Below, one piece after another: positions 1-9,137 of a stretch of DNA of 64,000 bases. The position numbers and the translations under genes were made by a program. This DNA comes from Planctomicrobium piriforme (GTDB taxonomy: Bacteria; Planctomycetota; Planctomycetia; Pirellulales; UBA1268), in NCBI GenBank assembly GCA_945869735.1, contig CAMBPQ010000007.1, forward strand, positions 1-64,000, in the 5' to 3' direction. The notes under the pieces were generated by a model, which saw nothing but the letters and a program-made list of their open reading frames with translations, made no database searches and was not told where the DNA came from. Position 1 is the stretch's first letter. Every line of letters starts with the position of its first letter.

Positions 1-76
1 CTTCGACTCCCCGTGGGGGTACTGCAACGGCCGCGCCGCCCGCGAATGCGAGTGGCGCGGCTGTCCGCGTTTCTGA
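1..76 (+). CDS. C-terminal end of an unknown Cys-rich protein (5' truncated)
   Basis: An open frame enters from the left edge (first full codon at position 2) and stops at the TGA at 74-76. Only 24 residues are visible, ending YCNGRAARECEWRGCPRF. Three cysteines and two tryptophans in so short a tail suggest a metal-binding or disulphide C-terminus. No family can be named from this fragment, and it is only an inference that the frame is coding. Confidence 0.4.
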   Translation, partial: FDSPWGYCNGRAARECEWRGCPRF

Positions 77-155
77 TGACGACGCCTGCGCCGAGTTGAT
101 GGACGCCGTCGCCGGTGCAGGAAATCTAACCCGGTCACCCCGGTGCGGACGGCCA

Positions 156-365
156 TCAATCGGGCAGCGTCGCTCCGATCTTCACCCGCACCTGCCAGTG
201 GGCGATCTTACCGTCCTCGATGTGCCCGCGGGTCTCAACGACCTCGAACCACCGCAACTTGCTCTCATCCTGCTCCGCCTTGGCGATGGCGTTTTGAACC
301 GCCGCCTCGATGCTCGTGTGCGAAGAGCCGACTAGTTCGATCATCTTGTAGGAGTGTTCGCTCAT
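156..365 (-). CDS. Dodecin family flavin-binding protein
   Basis: This 69-residue protein matches dodecins, small proteins that assemble into hollow dodecamers and store or buffer flavins in the cytosol. It has the usual length and the typical order: [10 protein letters not shown] in the first strand, one helix ([16 protein letters not shown]), then [21 protein letters not shown], which contains the conserved tryptophan and the ETRG segment that line the flavin pocket. The frame stays open far upstream, but only this ATG leaves a dodecin of normal size, with a purine-rich AAAGGGA about 12 nt before it. A TACAAT hexamer at 433-438 on the same strand could be its -10 box, although its -35 match is weak. 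Confidence 0.93.
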   Translation of the reverse strand: MSEHSYKMIELVGSSHTSIEAAVQNAIAKAEQDESKLRWFEVVETRGHIEDGKIAHWQVRVKIGATLPD

Positions 366-691
366 GGAGAATCGAGTCCCTTTCCTAAAGTTGTCAACGT
401 GGTGAGACCGTATCAATCGACGTGATGCACCAATTGTATGACGTGCCAGACTTCGCGGAAAAGCCCTCCTTGCCGAACTCCCGGTGCTCGATTGTCTCGA
501 ACCGCTCTGCGAGTTTCCGAAGCCGGGTAGGGGAGGTATTGCCATCATGCGCATAAACCCCGGCACGCACTTCCGGCCACGTGTCCAGCCGGGGCTGGCC
601 GCAGCTGACAAGACGGCGACCTGCGACCGTGTCGGTGGCAAAAGTGGTGCGTAGCCCCCGAAAGCCCGGCCCCTGAAGCCTCAGATCTCAG
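366..691. other. Gene-free stretch
   Basis: These 326 bases lie upstream of the dodecin gene and downstream of the zinc-ribbon gene. The dodecin frame continues open to 641 on the minus strand, but its translation is Ser/Arg/Pro-rich and looks like no known domain, so I take it as non-coding. It must hold the dodecin promoter. I see no tRNA, terminator or repeat here. Confidence 0.6.
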
Positions 692-967
692 TCAAAACGC
701 CGCGAAGACCCACCACACGGCGACCGCAAGACAGACGAGGGCCGTGGCGATCACCCAGGCAGGCTTGCGCGGCCCCGCATGGTCTTCTGCCGAGAGATAC
801 CGCTCGCAGTACGGACACCGCGGCGAGTCTTCGAGAATATCGCGATGACAAGAGGGGCAGGGGACGGTCGGTTCCTCGTCGGAGTCGTCGCCGAGATCAG
901 CCTCGACATCCTCCCAGTCGTCGTCATCGTCATCTTCTTCATCGTCGCGGTCGCGGCGGGCTGTCAT
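692..967 (-). CDS. Small acidic zinc-ribbon membrane protein
   Basis: The 91-residue product has three parts: an N-terminal stretch of almost pure Asp/Glu (about residues 5-33), a zinc ribbon with two CxxC pairs (CPSCHRDI and CPYCERYL), and one C-terminal transmembrane helix (AWVIATALVCLAVAVWWVF). This is a tail-anchored layout with the ribbon in the cytosol. The ATG shares four bases with the stop of the upstream DUF5522 gene (ATGA), so the two are almost certainly translated together. The frame runs 24 codons further upstream, but that part falls inside the DUF5522 gene. Function is unknown; similar small zinc-ribbon proteins are common in planctomycetes. Confidence 0.8.
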   Translation of the reverse strand: MTARRDRDDEEDDDDDDWEDVEADLGDDSDEEPTVPCPSCHRDILEDSPRCPYCERYLSAEDHAGPRKPAWVIATALVCLAVAVWWVFAAF

Positions 968-1140
968 CGGTTGACCTTCGTGTTTCCCTCGACGTGCGGG
1001 GGGCTGTAGGGACAGTGCCGGCAGCCACAGCCGCAGCAATGGCCGCGCTTCAGGTGATGGGCCGCCGAATACACCAGCAAACCATTCTCGAAGTAGAAAT
1101 CGGGCTGCAGGGGTGCGGGCTTGGGCTGGTCATCAGGCAT
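964..1140 (-). CDS. DUF5522-type Cys-rich small protein
   Basis: This short gene encodes 58 residues starting MPDDQPKP. Its core YFENGLLVYSAAHHLKRG followed by HCCGCGCRHCPY is the hallmark of the DUF5522 family: a Tyr-Phe-Glu-Asn-Gly turn and then a Cys cluster ending CRHCPY, which probably binds a metal. The family's role is not known. The protein has the size usual for the family. Its stop codon overlaps the ATG of the zinc-ribbon gene at 964-967, which suggests translational coupling of two metal-binding proteins. Confidence 0.85.
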   Translation of the reverse strand: MPDDQPKPAPLQPDFYFENGLLVYSAAHHLKRGHCCGCGCRHCPYSPPHVEGNTKVNR

Positions 1141-1270
1141 AAGCTGGCTCGCGACTCCGATCGATACGCCACCGTAGTCTAGCCGCGGCGGTCAGGTGTC
1201 GTTCCCTGCTCGACAGACATAGACCTCAGCACGCTCGGGATGGTTTCCCGGTCACCTAGAATGGGGAGCT

Positions 1271-4111
1271 ATGGCCAACGATCTACCTCGGGGTCTGACG
1301 ATGAACGCCGCGAGCCCCATGATCGCCACCAGCGCCGGACGACGCGAGCCGCCGGCACGTCCGCCGGTGCTATGGCACGCCATCGACCTCGACGGCGTCG
1401 TCACCCGTCTCGGGACCGATGTGCGAGGACTCACGTCGGCTGAGGCTACTCGACGGCTTACCGACCACGGCCCAAACGTACTCAACGAGCCGCCTCCACG
1501 GCCTTGGTGGCGGACCTTCCTCCGCCAGTTCAAGGAACTCGTCATCTGGATCCTCGTGGTGGCCGCTGTGATCGCCGGCGCCATGGGAGACTGGGCCGAC
1601 GCGGCGGCGATCGTGGCGATCGTGCTCGTCAACGCCATCATCGGCTTCCTGCAGGAGGAACGGGCACAGAAGGCCTTGGCCGCGCTGCAACGCATGGCGG
1701 CACCGCTGGCGCGAGTGGTCCGCGACGGCACGCCCGCGTCGATTCCCACGCGGGAGGTCGTTCCGGGCGACCGGATCGAACTCGAGGCTGGCGACCACGT
1801 GCCGGCCGATGCCCGGCTGATCGAGGCCTTCGGGCTCTCCGTCCAGGAGTCGGCGCTCACCGGCGAGAGCATGCCGGTCGATAAGTCGCCGGCGGAGCCC
1901 CTGCCCGCCGCCACCTCGCTCGGCGAACGGCTCTCGCTCGTGCACGCGGGCACAGTGATCGCAGCGGGCAGCGGCTCGGCCGTCGTCGTGACCACCGGCA
2001 TGTCAACGGAAATTGGAAAGATCGCCGGCATGCTGGAGCGGTCTCCACCGGAGCAGACGCCGCTCCAGCGCAGGCTGGCGGGACTAGGCCGAATCCTGGT
2101 CGCCGTCTGCCTCGCCGTGGTCGGGATGATCTTCCTGATGGAACTGATCCGCGGCGGCGGTCTCAGCGAACTCTGGCGGACGGGCAGGCTCGGGGACGTG
2201 CTCCTACGGGCGTTAAGCCTCGCCGTGGCCGCGGTGCCCGAAGGGCTGCCGGCGGTGGTCACGCTCGTGCTCGCTCTCGGCGTGCAGCGGATGGTGGCGA
2301 GGAACGCGCTCGTTCGCCGTCTGCCGAGCATGGAGACACTCGGCTCGGTGACGGTGATCTGTTCCGACAAGACCGGCACGCTCACCCGTAACGAGATGAC
2401 CGTCCGCGACGTCGTCACTGCCAGCCATCACTACCGCGTGACTGGTGTGGGCTACGAGCCCCGGGGCGAGTTTCTTCCGCATGATCCGGGCGACGGCCAT
2501 GCCGTCGTGCCTGCCGCCGAGCCCGATCTCCGCACCCTCCTTTGGATCGCGGCCCGCTGCACCACGGCTACGCTGCGGCCCGGGGCCGATGGCGGCGGCT
2601 GGCAGGTGATCGGTGATCCGACGGAGGGGGCCCTGGTCGTGGCCGCGGTGAAGGGAGGCGTGGCCGCGAGCGATCCTGCCGAACCGACCATCTTCGAGAT
2701 TCCCTTCGACTCCACCAGGAAGCGGATGAGCGTGGTCGTGCGGCTCGACGCGAAGCGGCGGATGCTGGCCACGAAGGGCGCCCCAGAGGCGGTCCTCGCG
2801 CACTGCGTTGCCGAGCAGTGGGACGGCCGGGTCGTGCGACTCACCGATGACCGCCGCCTGGAAATCCTGGCCGCGGCGGCCGCCCTCGCCGAGCAGGCGC
2901 TGCGGGTGCTGTCACTGGCGTGGCGTGACGTGCCAGCGGAGGAGTCGCTCGACGACGACCCGAGCCACGTCGAACGCGGGCTGGTGCACGTGGGCCTCGT
3001 CGGCATGCTCGACCCGCCCCGAGACGAGGCCCGCACCGCCGTGCAGCGCTGCCGATCGGCCGGCATCCGCCCCGTGATGATCACCGGCGACCATCCGGCG
3101 ACGGCGATGGCCGTGGGCCGCGAACTCGGGCTCGTCAGCCCGGGCACCGACCGCATCGTCACCGGCACGCAACTCGACGCCATGGACGACTCGGCAATCA
3201 CGACCGCGGCCGCCGAGACGGCCATCTATGCGCGGGTGTCCGCCGAGCACAAGCTCCGCATCGTGCGAGCGCTCCAGGGCCTCGGCAACGTGGTGGCGAT
3301 GACGGGCGACGGGGTCAACGACGCCCCGGCGGTGAAGGCGGCCGACATCGGGATCGCGATGGGGATCACCGGCACCGACGTCACCCGCGAGGCGGCCGAC
3401 ATGGTGCTCACAGACGACAATTTCGCCTCGATCGTCAGCGCGGTGGAAGAGGGACGGGGCATCTATGACAACATCCAGAAGTTTATGCACTACCTGCTCT
3501 CGTGTAATGCGGGAGAGGTGCTCGTGATGTTTGTCGCTGCCTTGGCCGGATGGCCCGCGCCCTTGGCCGCGATCCAGATCCTGTGGCTCAACCTCGTGAC
3601 CGACGGCCTGCCGGCGCTTGCGCTGGGCCTTGAGCCGCCGGAGCCCGACATCATGAACCGTCCGCCACGTCCGCCGCGGGAGCCGGTGATCCCGTGGGCA
3701 CGCGGCATCCAGATCGTCGCGCACGGAGTGATCGTGGCGGCGGTGGTGCTGTTCGCGTTTTGGATCACCTGGCAGGGTGATGAGGCCCGGCTACCCTTGG
3801 CCCGCACCGTGACGTTCTGTGTCGCCGCGTTCAGCCAGCTTTTCTTTGCCATCGGCTGCCGCAGCGACCGCTCGACCGCGTTTCAGCTGGGCTTCCTCGG
3901 CAACCCGGCCCTCCTCCTGGCCGTGGTCCTCTCGGGACTGCTTCAGGTCATTGTCGTCACGCTGCCGCCGACACAGCCGTTATTCGAGATCGACTCCACG
4001 CTCGGCCGCGAGTGGGGACTCGTGCTCGGACTGTCGCTCGTGCCGGTCACTGTCGTCGAGTTGGCGAAATACCTCGTCTGGCCGAGACCCCGCCCTGCTC
4101 AGACCTTGTAG
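1271..4111 (+). CDS. P2A-type cation (calcium) transporting ATPase
   Basis: The 946-residue protein is a full-length P-type ATPase that should pump a cation, most likely Ca2+, out of the cytosol. The phosphorylation motif DKTGTLT begins at D366, and the TGDGVND hinge is at 678-684. The residues that bind Ca2+ in SERCA pumps are all present: E324 in the PEGL motif of M4, N746 and E749 in NAGEV of M5, and N774, T777 and D778 in NLVTDG of M6. This argues for calcium rather than a heavy metal, and no N-terminal metal-binding CxxC is seen. The start has GGGGAG very close to the ATG; an in-frame ATG ten codons later is also possible. The 3' end overlaps the convergent Gfo/Idh gene by 13 bases. Confidence 0.95.
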   Translation: MANDLPRGLTMNAASPMIATSAGRREPPARPPVLWHAIDLDGVVTRLGTDVRGLTSAEATRRLTDHGPNVLNEPPPRPWWRTFLRQFKELVIWILVVAAVIAGAMGDWADAAAIVAIVLVNAIIGFLQEERAQKALAALQRMAAPLARVVRDGTPASIPTREVVPGDRIELEAGDHVPADARLIEAFGLSVQESALTGESMPVDKSPAEPLPAATSLGERLSLVHAGTVIAAGSGSAVVVTTGMSTEIGKIAGMLERSPPEQTPLQRRLAGLGRILVAVCLAVVGMIFLMELIRGGGLSELWRTGRLGDVLLRALSLAVAAVPEGLPAVVTLVLALGVQRMVARNALVRRLPSMETLGSVTVICSDKTGTLTRNEMTVRDVVTASHHYRVTGVGYEPRGEFLPHDPGDGHAVVPAAEPDLRTLLWIAARCTTATLRPGADGGGWQVIGDPTEGALVVAAVKGGVAASDPAEPTIFEIPFDSTRKRMSVVVRLDAKRRMLATKGAPEAVLAHCVAEQWDGRVVRLTDDRRLEILAAAAALAEQALRVLSLAWRDVPAEESLDDDPSHVERGLVHVGLVGMLDPPRDEARTAVQRCRSAGIRPVMITGDHPATAMAVGRELGLVSPGTDRIVTGTQLDAMDDSAITTAAAETAIYARVSAEHKLRIVRALQGLGNVVAMTGDGVNDAPAVKAADIGIAMGITGTDVTREAADMVLTDDNFASIVSAVEEGRGIYDNIQKFMHYLLSCNAGEVLVMFVAALAGWPAPLAAIQILWLNLVTDGLPALALGLEPPEPDIMNRPPRPPREPVIPWARGIQIVAHGVIVAAVVLFAFWITWQGDEARLPLARTVTFCVAAFSQLFFAIGCRSDRSTAFQLGFLGNPALLLAVVLSGLLQVIVVTLPPTQPLFEIDSTLGREWGLVLGLSLVPVTVVELAKYLVWPRPRPAQTL

Positions 4112-5781
4112 CCGTTGCGGGTGACGTCGGGCTTCACGCCCTCGGGCGTCTCGTCGCTGGCGATGTCGAACCACTCGGGCTTGAAGTCGATCCGAGCCTG
4201 CGACGTCGGGTTGGCCAGCGCGATGTTGCTCACCAGGGCGATGACCGCGTCGGCGATCGCCACCTCCGGCTTGCACCGCGGCTGGTTTTCGGGCGACGGG
4301 TTGCGGATGCACCACGCCCAGTGCTCCATCTCCTCGGTGTAGCCGCGGGACGGGGCCGCGTCGGCGCCGCCTGCCTTGCCGCTGGCCGCGTAGCCACCGC
4401 CGCCGCTTTCCGTGGTGTCGAGCGTGGGCGAGCCGTCCTTCGCCTTCGCGACGGTCACGCGGGTGTCCTTCGATGAATCCTTGTAGAGCATCACGTCCCG
4501 CTCCTGCTCCAGCACGAGCGTGCCCTTCGTGCCCAGCACCACTTCACCGTAGCCGCCGAAGCCGTTGCCATTGATGGAGGAGTAGGTGACGACGATCTTT
4601 TTGTTTTTGTCGTCCTCGTATCCTGGCGCGGGATACTCATACATGCAGTAGACGTGGTCATCGATCTCGCGGTCGGCCGGAAAGATGCTCCGGTTGCCAA
4701 CGGCGGTTACCGTCAGCGGCTTCACCTTCTTACCCTGGCCGTGCATCGCCGATACAAAGATGCCGGCGGCGTCGAGTTGGTGGCTGCCCAGCTCGGCCAT
4801 CAGGCCACCGCCCGTGCGGTTCCAGAGCCGCCAGCGGACGAGCTCCTCCATTGGCGTGCGGGCCGATCCGTCGGGCAGGCTCATCTGCGTGTAGCCGAAC
4901 TTCGCGGCATCGAGCAAGGAGTCGGAGATTTGGGCCTCGAGCTGGGCGATTTTCTTCTCAAGCGGGTCGATGTCGGAGGGCTTCGCTGTTTCGAGGTCCT
5001 TCTTCCAGCCGGCGAGTTGCTTGGCAAGCGATGCGTCGTCGGGCATCGCCGGCTTCCACGAATCCTTGCCGGGCAGGTTGCCGCGGTGCCACTGGGCACG
5101 GATCGAGTGCAGGTCGCCGATGAGTTTGGCGGTGCCGATCGTATGGACGGCGTTGTCGTAGAGCATGCTGTAGTGCCGCTGATGCCCGGTCGCGAGAATC
5201 CTGCCGGTCTCCTGCGACACGCGGCCCATCTCCTTGCACTCATGCACGCTGTGGCCCATGAGCTTTTCGGTGAGCACGTGCTTGCCGGCCCGCATCGCTT
5301 TGATCGACGCCTCGGCGTGGAGGTGGAGCGGCAGCGCGATGATCACCGCCTCGACGTTCGGGTCGGCGAGCAGGTCTTCGTAAGCCGCGTAGATCTTCAC
5401 CTTCTCGCGGGCCGCATCCTCCGTCGACCACTTGTACTTCGCCATCAGCCCGGGGCGGGCCTGGTAGGCGCTGGGGCTGGAGACGTCACCGTGAAAGGCG
5501 CGGAAGACGTTGTAGGGCCGGATGTCGGCGATGGCGACGACGTTGAGGTAGTCGGGATTGTGGGCCCCGACGAGCACGCTCCCCTCGTCGCCCGTGCCGA
5601 GCACGCCGACGCGGAGTGGGTCGCCCACGCTCTTGCCGTAGCCAAAGTAGATCGAGCCCAGCCCGGCCCCGCTGGCGAGACCAGCCGCCACCGTGCCGGT
5701 GAGGAAGTCACGCCGCGTGATGGCGACGGCATCGTCAAAGTTTTCCTTGCCGATCGCCTTCTGCTGTTCGGTCAGGTTCAT
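4099..5781 (-). CDS. Tat-exported Gfo/Idh/MocA family oxidoreductase
   Basis: The 560-residue protein starts with a twin-arginine signal (TRRDFLTGT at 22-30, followed by an Ala/Gly-rich stretch), so it is probably folded with its cofactor in the cytosol and then exported. A nucleotide-binding motif GVLGTGDEG lies at 59-67 and the usual EK motif appears as TEKLMG. A long charged insert near residue 240 and a Gly-rich region near the C-terminus make it longer than standard Gfo/Idh enzymes (~350-450). Such enzymes act on sugars or inositols with NAD(P); the substrate cannot be read here. The ATG has AAGGTGA five bases upstream. It follows the DoxX-like gene by 34 bases, which suggests one operon. 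Confidence 0.9.
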   Translation of the reverse strand: MNLTEQQKAIGKENFDDAVAITRRDFLTGTVAAGLASGAGLGSIYFGYGKSVGDPLRVGVLGTGDEGSVLVGAHNPDYLNVVAIADIRPYNVFRAFHGDVSSPSAYQARPGLMAKYKWSTEDAAREKVKIYAAYEDLLADPNVEAVIIALPLHLHAEASIKAMRAGKHVLTEKLMGHSVHECKEMGRVSQETGRILATGHQRHYSMLYDNAVHTIGTAKLIGDLHSIRAQWHRGNLPGKDSWKPAMPDDASLAKQLAGWKKDLETAKPSDIDPLEKKIAQLEAQISDSLLDAAKFGYTQMSLPDGSARTPMEELVRWRLWNRTGGGLMAELGSHQLDAAGIFVSAMHGQGKKVKPLTVTAVGNRSIFPADREIDDHVYCMYEYPAPGYEDDKNKKIVVTYSSINGNGFGGYGEVVLGTKGTLVLEQERDVMLYKDSSKDTRVTVAKAKDGSPTLDTTESGGGGYAASGKAGGADAAPSRGYTEEMEHWAWCIRNPSPENQPRCKPEVAIADAVIALVSNIALANPTSQARIDFKPEWFDIASDETPEGVKPDVTRNGYKV

Positions 5782-5815
5782 GGGATCACCTTCGAGGGCT
5801 CGGCGTGCGTGAACG

Positions 5816-6757
5816 TTATGAGGGAGTGCCAGAGGGCGGCTTTGAGGCCCCACAGCACGAGGACAGCGGACACCACTGGCTGAGGAAATAGTCGAGGCCG
5901 CTCCAGCCTCCGGTGGGCAGGGCGGCGATGACGAGCAACGCCGCCACCTCCACCCATTGATCGTACGTGGGCTGGGCCCCAATGGCCCAAAAGGGCTGCG
6001 AGGCGATCACGCTGACCAGGAAAAACACCCCACCCATGGCGTTGAACTTGGCCAGCACCCCGAGCACGAGGCAGGCCCCGATCGTGACCAGCGACCAGCT
6101 GACGAACCGGTCGGCCCGCCAGAGCTTCGTCGGCTCGGCCGCCAATCCGGCACGGCTGCGGTCCGCATCGGACGGCAGTTGGGCATCCCACTCGGCCGTC
6201 AACTTATGGCCGATGGCCGCGGCGTCTTTCATCCAGCCGGCGGCCTGACCCCCGAGTTCCTTCTTTTTCTTGTTGACGCGTTCCCACTCGAAGGGAATCT
6301 CGGCGGCCCCGGGCTTCCGCTCCATGACGCCCAGACGGGCCACCTGGAGCCGGTAGTCGGTGAGGTCGTCTTCAAGGCTCTTGGCGTAGTCGGCCAGTTC
6401 CTCACGAGCGGCGGCGAGGCTCTTTTCAGCGGCGGTGCAGGCATCGGCCGCGAGCGGAACCTTTTTCATTCGGGCTTCGAGGAGCTTCTGCCAGCCAGCG
6501 ACAACCGTTCGCTGCCAGTCCTTCGAGACCTCGGCCGCGGGCCGGCCGTCGCGGGCACCGAGCGTGCCCGACCAGTCACCCGTCTGCGGCAGGCCTGAAC
6601 GATACAAGTCGGCAAGAGGGCCGACCGCCGCCTTGCGGAATCCGGCACTCGACCAATCGGGCTCGCGCAGATGGTTGAGGCCTTCGAGAAAGAAATGCAG
6701 GCCGCACATGATCCGAAGGAACGCGAGCGCTGCAATGGCGATGAGGGGAAGTCGCAT
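5816..6757 (-). CDS. DoxX-like membrane protein with coiled-coil insert
   Basis: The N-terminus (LRIMCGLHFFLEGLNHL) matches the first helix of DoxX/DoxD-type membrane proteins, and several hydrophobic segments follow near the C-terminus (VTIGACLVLGVLAKF, AALLVIAALPTGGW). Between them lies an unusual soluble stretch of about 150 residues, rich in Ala, Glu and Lys (AAEKSLAAAREELADYAKS), that probably forms a coiled coil. The 313-residue length is about twice that of a simple DoxX protein. The start at 6757 has only a weak SD; another in-frame start lies at 6820. Its close downstream partner is the Gfo/Idh oxidoreductase, so it may pass electrons or anchor a redox complex, but this is inference. 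Confidence 0.8.
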   Translation of the reverse strand: MRLPLIAIAALAFLRIMCGLHFFLEGLNHLREPDWSSAGFRKAAVGPLADLYRSGLPQTGDWSGTLGARDGRPAAEVSKDWQRTVVAGWQKLLEARMKKVPLAADACTAAEKSLAAAREELADYAKSLEDDLTDYRLQVARLGVMERKPGAAEIPFEWERVNKKKKELGGQAAGWMKDAAAIGHKLTAEWDAQLPSDADRSRAGLAAEPTKLWRADRFVSWSLVTIGACLVLGVLAKFNAMGGVFFLVSVIASQPFWAIGAQPTYDQWVEVAALLVIAALPTGGWSGLDYFLSQWCPLSSCCGASKPPSGTPS

Positions 6758-6928
6758 GGGATTCCAAGCGGGGTTCGTCGGCAGCGGAGGGATGGGCCCG
6801 CGACCGATGTCCGGAAACATATTGAACCCTGAAACGGACCGGCGACAAGCCCACGAAAATCGGACCAAACGGAAAGAGCCATTGGAAAAGGCTTGCCAGA
6901 TTGGCGGCAACCCTGCGAAAACCCGGAA

Positions 6929-7906
6929 ATGCGAATCGTTCTCTGCTATCCCGTCGAGCAAAAACACGTCGCCCAGATCCAGGCCGTGGTCCCCGATGCC
7001 ACGCTCGTCGACGCCGGTCAGGAGCGGGTGGCAGACGAGCTCCCATCGGCCGACCTGTTGTGCGGCCATCCTAAGGTGCCTGTTCCGTGGGACAGGGTCG
7101 TTGCTGAGGGGCGGCTGAAGTGGATTCAGTCGTCGGCGGCTGGCCTCGACCACTGCCTCGTGCCGGCCGTGGTCGGTTCCAAGATCATCGTCACGAGCGC
7201 GTCCGGCGTGCTGGCCGACCAGGTCGCGGAGCAGACCGTCGGCATGGCCGTGGCCTGCACGAGAAGGTTTCCCCTGTTTCTCGAGCAGCAGCAGCGACGC
7301 GAGTTTGTCCGTCGCCCCACCGTCGATCTCACCGGGGCCACTGTGGGAATCGTGGGGCTGGGAGGAAATGGCCGACGCCTGGTCGAGGTGCTCGAGCCTT
7401 TCCGTGTCCGGATCCTCGCGACCGACTGGTTTCCGGTGCGGAAGCCCGCAGCCGTCGAGTTTCTCGGCAACCCCGATACGCTCCCTGGCCTGCTGCCCGA
7501 GATCGACGTGTTGTTTCTCTGCGCCCCACTCACCGAACACACCCGCTCCATGATCGACGCCACCGCGATCGCCCGGATGAAGAAAGGGGCGATTCTCGTC
7601 AACGTCGCCCGCGGGCCGCTGGTCGACGAAGATGCACTCGTCGACGCGCTCGAGAGCGGTCACCTCGACTCGGCGGCCCTCGACGTGACCCCCGACGAGC
7701 CCCCCCGGCCCGACAGCCGGCTCTGGACGGCGCCGCGACTTTTGATCACGCCCCACGTGGGCGGCCAGTCAAAACACCGAATCAATGCGATGACCGATTT
7801 TTTCTGCGACAATCTTCTAAGGTATCGTGAGGGTCGGCCCCTGCGGAATCTCGTCGACAAGCGACTTGGCTTTCCGGAGCCGCCTCATGAGGGGAGCGGA
7901 CGATGA
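6929..7906 (+). CDS. D-isomer-specific 2-hydroxyacid dehydrogenase
   Basis: The 325-residue enzyme belongs to the D-2-hydroxyacid dehydrogenase family (NAD-dependent reduction of 2-oxoacids). Visible are the Rossmann motif GIVGLGGNGRRL, the catalytic Arg in VNVARGPLVDEDAL, and the late PHVGGQSK that carries the catalytic His. It has the normal length for the family. I use the ATG of MRIVLCYPV because it begins the first beta strand and follows CCCGGAA; twelve extra codons are possible upstream. Its stop overlaps the start of the kinase gene by four bases (ATGA), so both proteins are made from one message. The substrate cannot be assigned. Confidence 0.92.
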   Translation: MRIVLCYPVEQKHVAQIQAVVPDATLVDAGQERVADELPSADLLCGHPKVPVPWDRVVAEGRLKWIQSSAAGLDHCLVPAVVGSKIIVTSASGVLADQVAEQTVGMAVACTRRFPLFLEQQQRREFVRRPTVDLTGATVGIVGLGGNGRRLVEVLEPFRVRILATDWFPVRKPAAVEFLGNPDTLPGLLPEIDVLFLCAPLTEHTRSMIDATAIARMKKGAILVNVARGPLVDEDALVDALESGHLDSAALDVTPDEPPRPDSRLWTAPRLLITPHVGGQSKHRINAMTDFFCDNLLRYREGRPLRNLVDKRLGFPEPPHEGSGR

Positions 7907-9006
7907 GCACGACCATCATGCAAGAGGAACGGCCCACGATCACGGCGGCCGGTGACGTCGGCAGCCAGTGCCCCGAGGAACTCCTCTCCCGCTACGCCGA
8001 GATTCTCAATGCGGGCCGCCTCCACTGGACCGAATACCACACGCTCTCGCGGCGACTCGGGGCGGGAGGGCAGGGGGTCGTCTATCTCACCACCCGGCGC
8101 GGCACCGACAACTTCACGCTTCCCGTCGCGCTCAAGATCTTCTCGCCCGAGCGGTATGCGTCGGAGCAACTCTATGTGGAGGCGATGAACCGCATCGCGG
8201 CGGTGGCGGCCCGGGTGGCCCAGATCCAGCAGGACAACCTGCTCGACGTCCACAACTTCGTTGAGCAGCGTATGGTCCGGATCATGGAGATGGAGTGGAT
8301 CGACGGTTACGACCTCTCGCGGCTCCTCGCGCCCGAACTGCTTGAGCGCACCAAGGCGAGCGTTGATGAGGATCGCTGGACATATCTCAACAACGTGATC
8401 GTCACGGCGGGACCTCTGCAATCGCGGCTCAAGCCGGGAGTGGCGATCGCGATCGTACGGGAATGCCTCGCCGCGCTCGCTGCACTCCACCGCGAGGGGA
8501 TCGTGCACGCCGATGTGAAGACCTCCAACATCATGGTGAAGCGGACCGGTAACGCGAAGATCATCGATATCGGCTCGGGGCATCCGGTTGACGAACCGCC
8601 GCCGACGCGGACCTGTACGCCGGCCTATGCGGCTCCGGAGGTGCTCGAGGGCCGCGACAACACGCCGCGTTCCGACCTGGCCAGCCTCGGCTACGTGCTC
8701 ATCGAGATGCTTTCAGGGCAGCCGCTGTTCGCCGGCCTCCAATCGTTTGGCGACCTGCTCGAGGCCAAGCGATCGCTCGTGCACCGGCTGCCGCAACTGC
8801 TCCCGACGGAGGTGACCTGCAACGAACTGCTCATGGATTTCTGCCGCGGCCTCATCGCCCCCGATCCCGCGAAGCGGTTTCCGAGCGCTGAAGACGCCGA
8901 CATGAAGAAGGGCGGTGCGGCCAGCTTTCACCGCCAACTCATCGTGGGCGGGCTGGCCAGCGAATACGAAAACGAGATCCGCGCCTGGCTCGAAGAGCTC
9001 GACTGA
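7903..9006 (+). CDS. Serine/threonine protein kinase, eukaryotic type
   Basis: The 367-residue protein has the Hanks-kinase order: glycine loop RLGAGGQGVVY, the ATP lysine in VALKIF, catalytic loop HADVKTSN with D204 and K206, metal-binding site DIGSG, and the PAYAAPEVL activation-segment end. Two motifs are altered: HRD is HAD and DFG is DIG. An Asp is kept in both, so activity is plausible. A long insert between the lysine and catalytic loop includes ERTKASVDEDRW. No transmembrane helix or sensor domain is visible, so it is a cytosolic kinase. It is coupled to the upstream dehydrogenase, which may be a substrate or a partner; this is inference. Confidence 0.93.
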   Translation: MSTTIMQEERPTITAAGDVGSQCPEELLSRYAEILNAGRLHWTEYHTLSRRLGAGGQGVVYLTTRRGTDNFTLPVALKIFSPERYASEQLYVEAMNRIAAVAARVAQIQQDNLLDVHNFVEQRMVRIMEMEWIDGYDLSRLLAPELLERTKASVDEDRWTYLNNVIVTAGPLQSRLKPGVAIAIVRECLAALAALHREGIVHADVKTSNIMVKRTGNAKIIDIGSGHPVDEPPPTRTCTPAYAAPEVLEGRDNTPRSDLASLGYVLIEMLSGQPLFAGLQSFGDLLEAKRSLVHRLPQLLPTEVTCNELLMDFCRGLIAPDPAKRFPSAEDADMKKGGAASFHRQLIVGGLASEYENEIRAWLEELD

Positions 9007-9137
9007 ACGCCTGCCAGCCTGCCACGCCTCCGAGGCCACTTTGGCAATCCTGTTCGGCACGAGAGGAGCTCGAAGGGGGCTTGAGTGGTGGGTCGGGGCT
9101 GCCCGTGCCCCATCGCCGGACGTGTACGCCGCCCGGA

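Noticed and set aside
366-641. N-terminal extension of the dodecin gene to 641
   Set aside because: The extra 92 residues are low complexity and dodecins are always about 65-75 residues long.
1252-2418. A 388-codon minus-strand frame opposite the P-type ATPase
   Set aside because: Ser/Thr/Arg-rich antisense shadow of a well-conserved gene.
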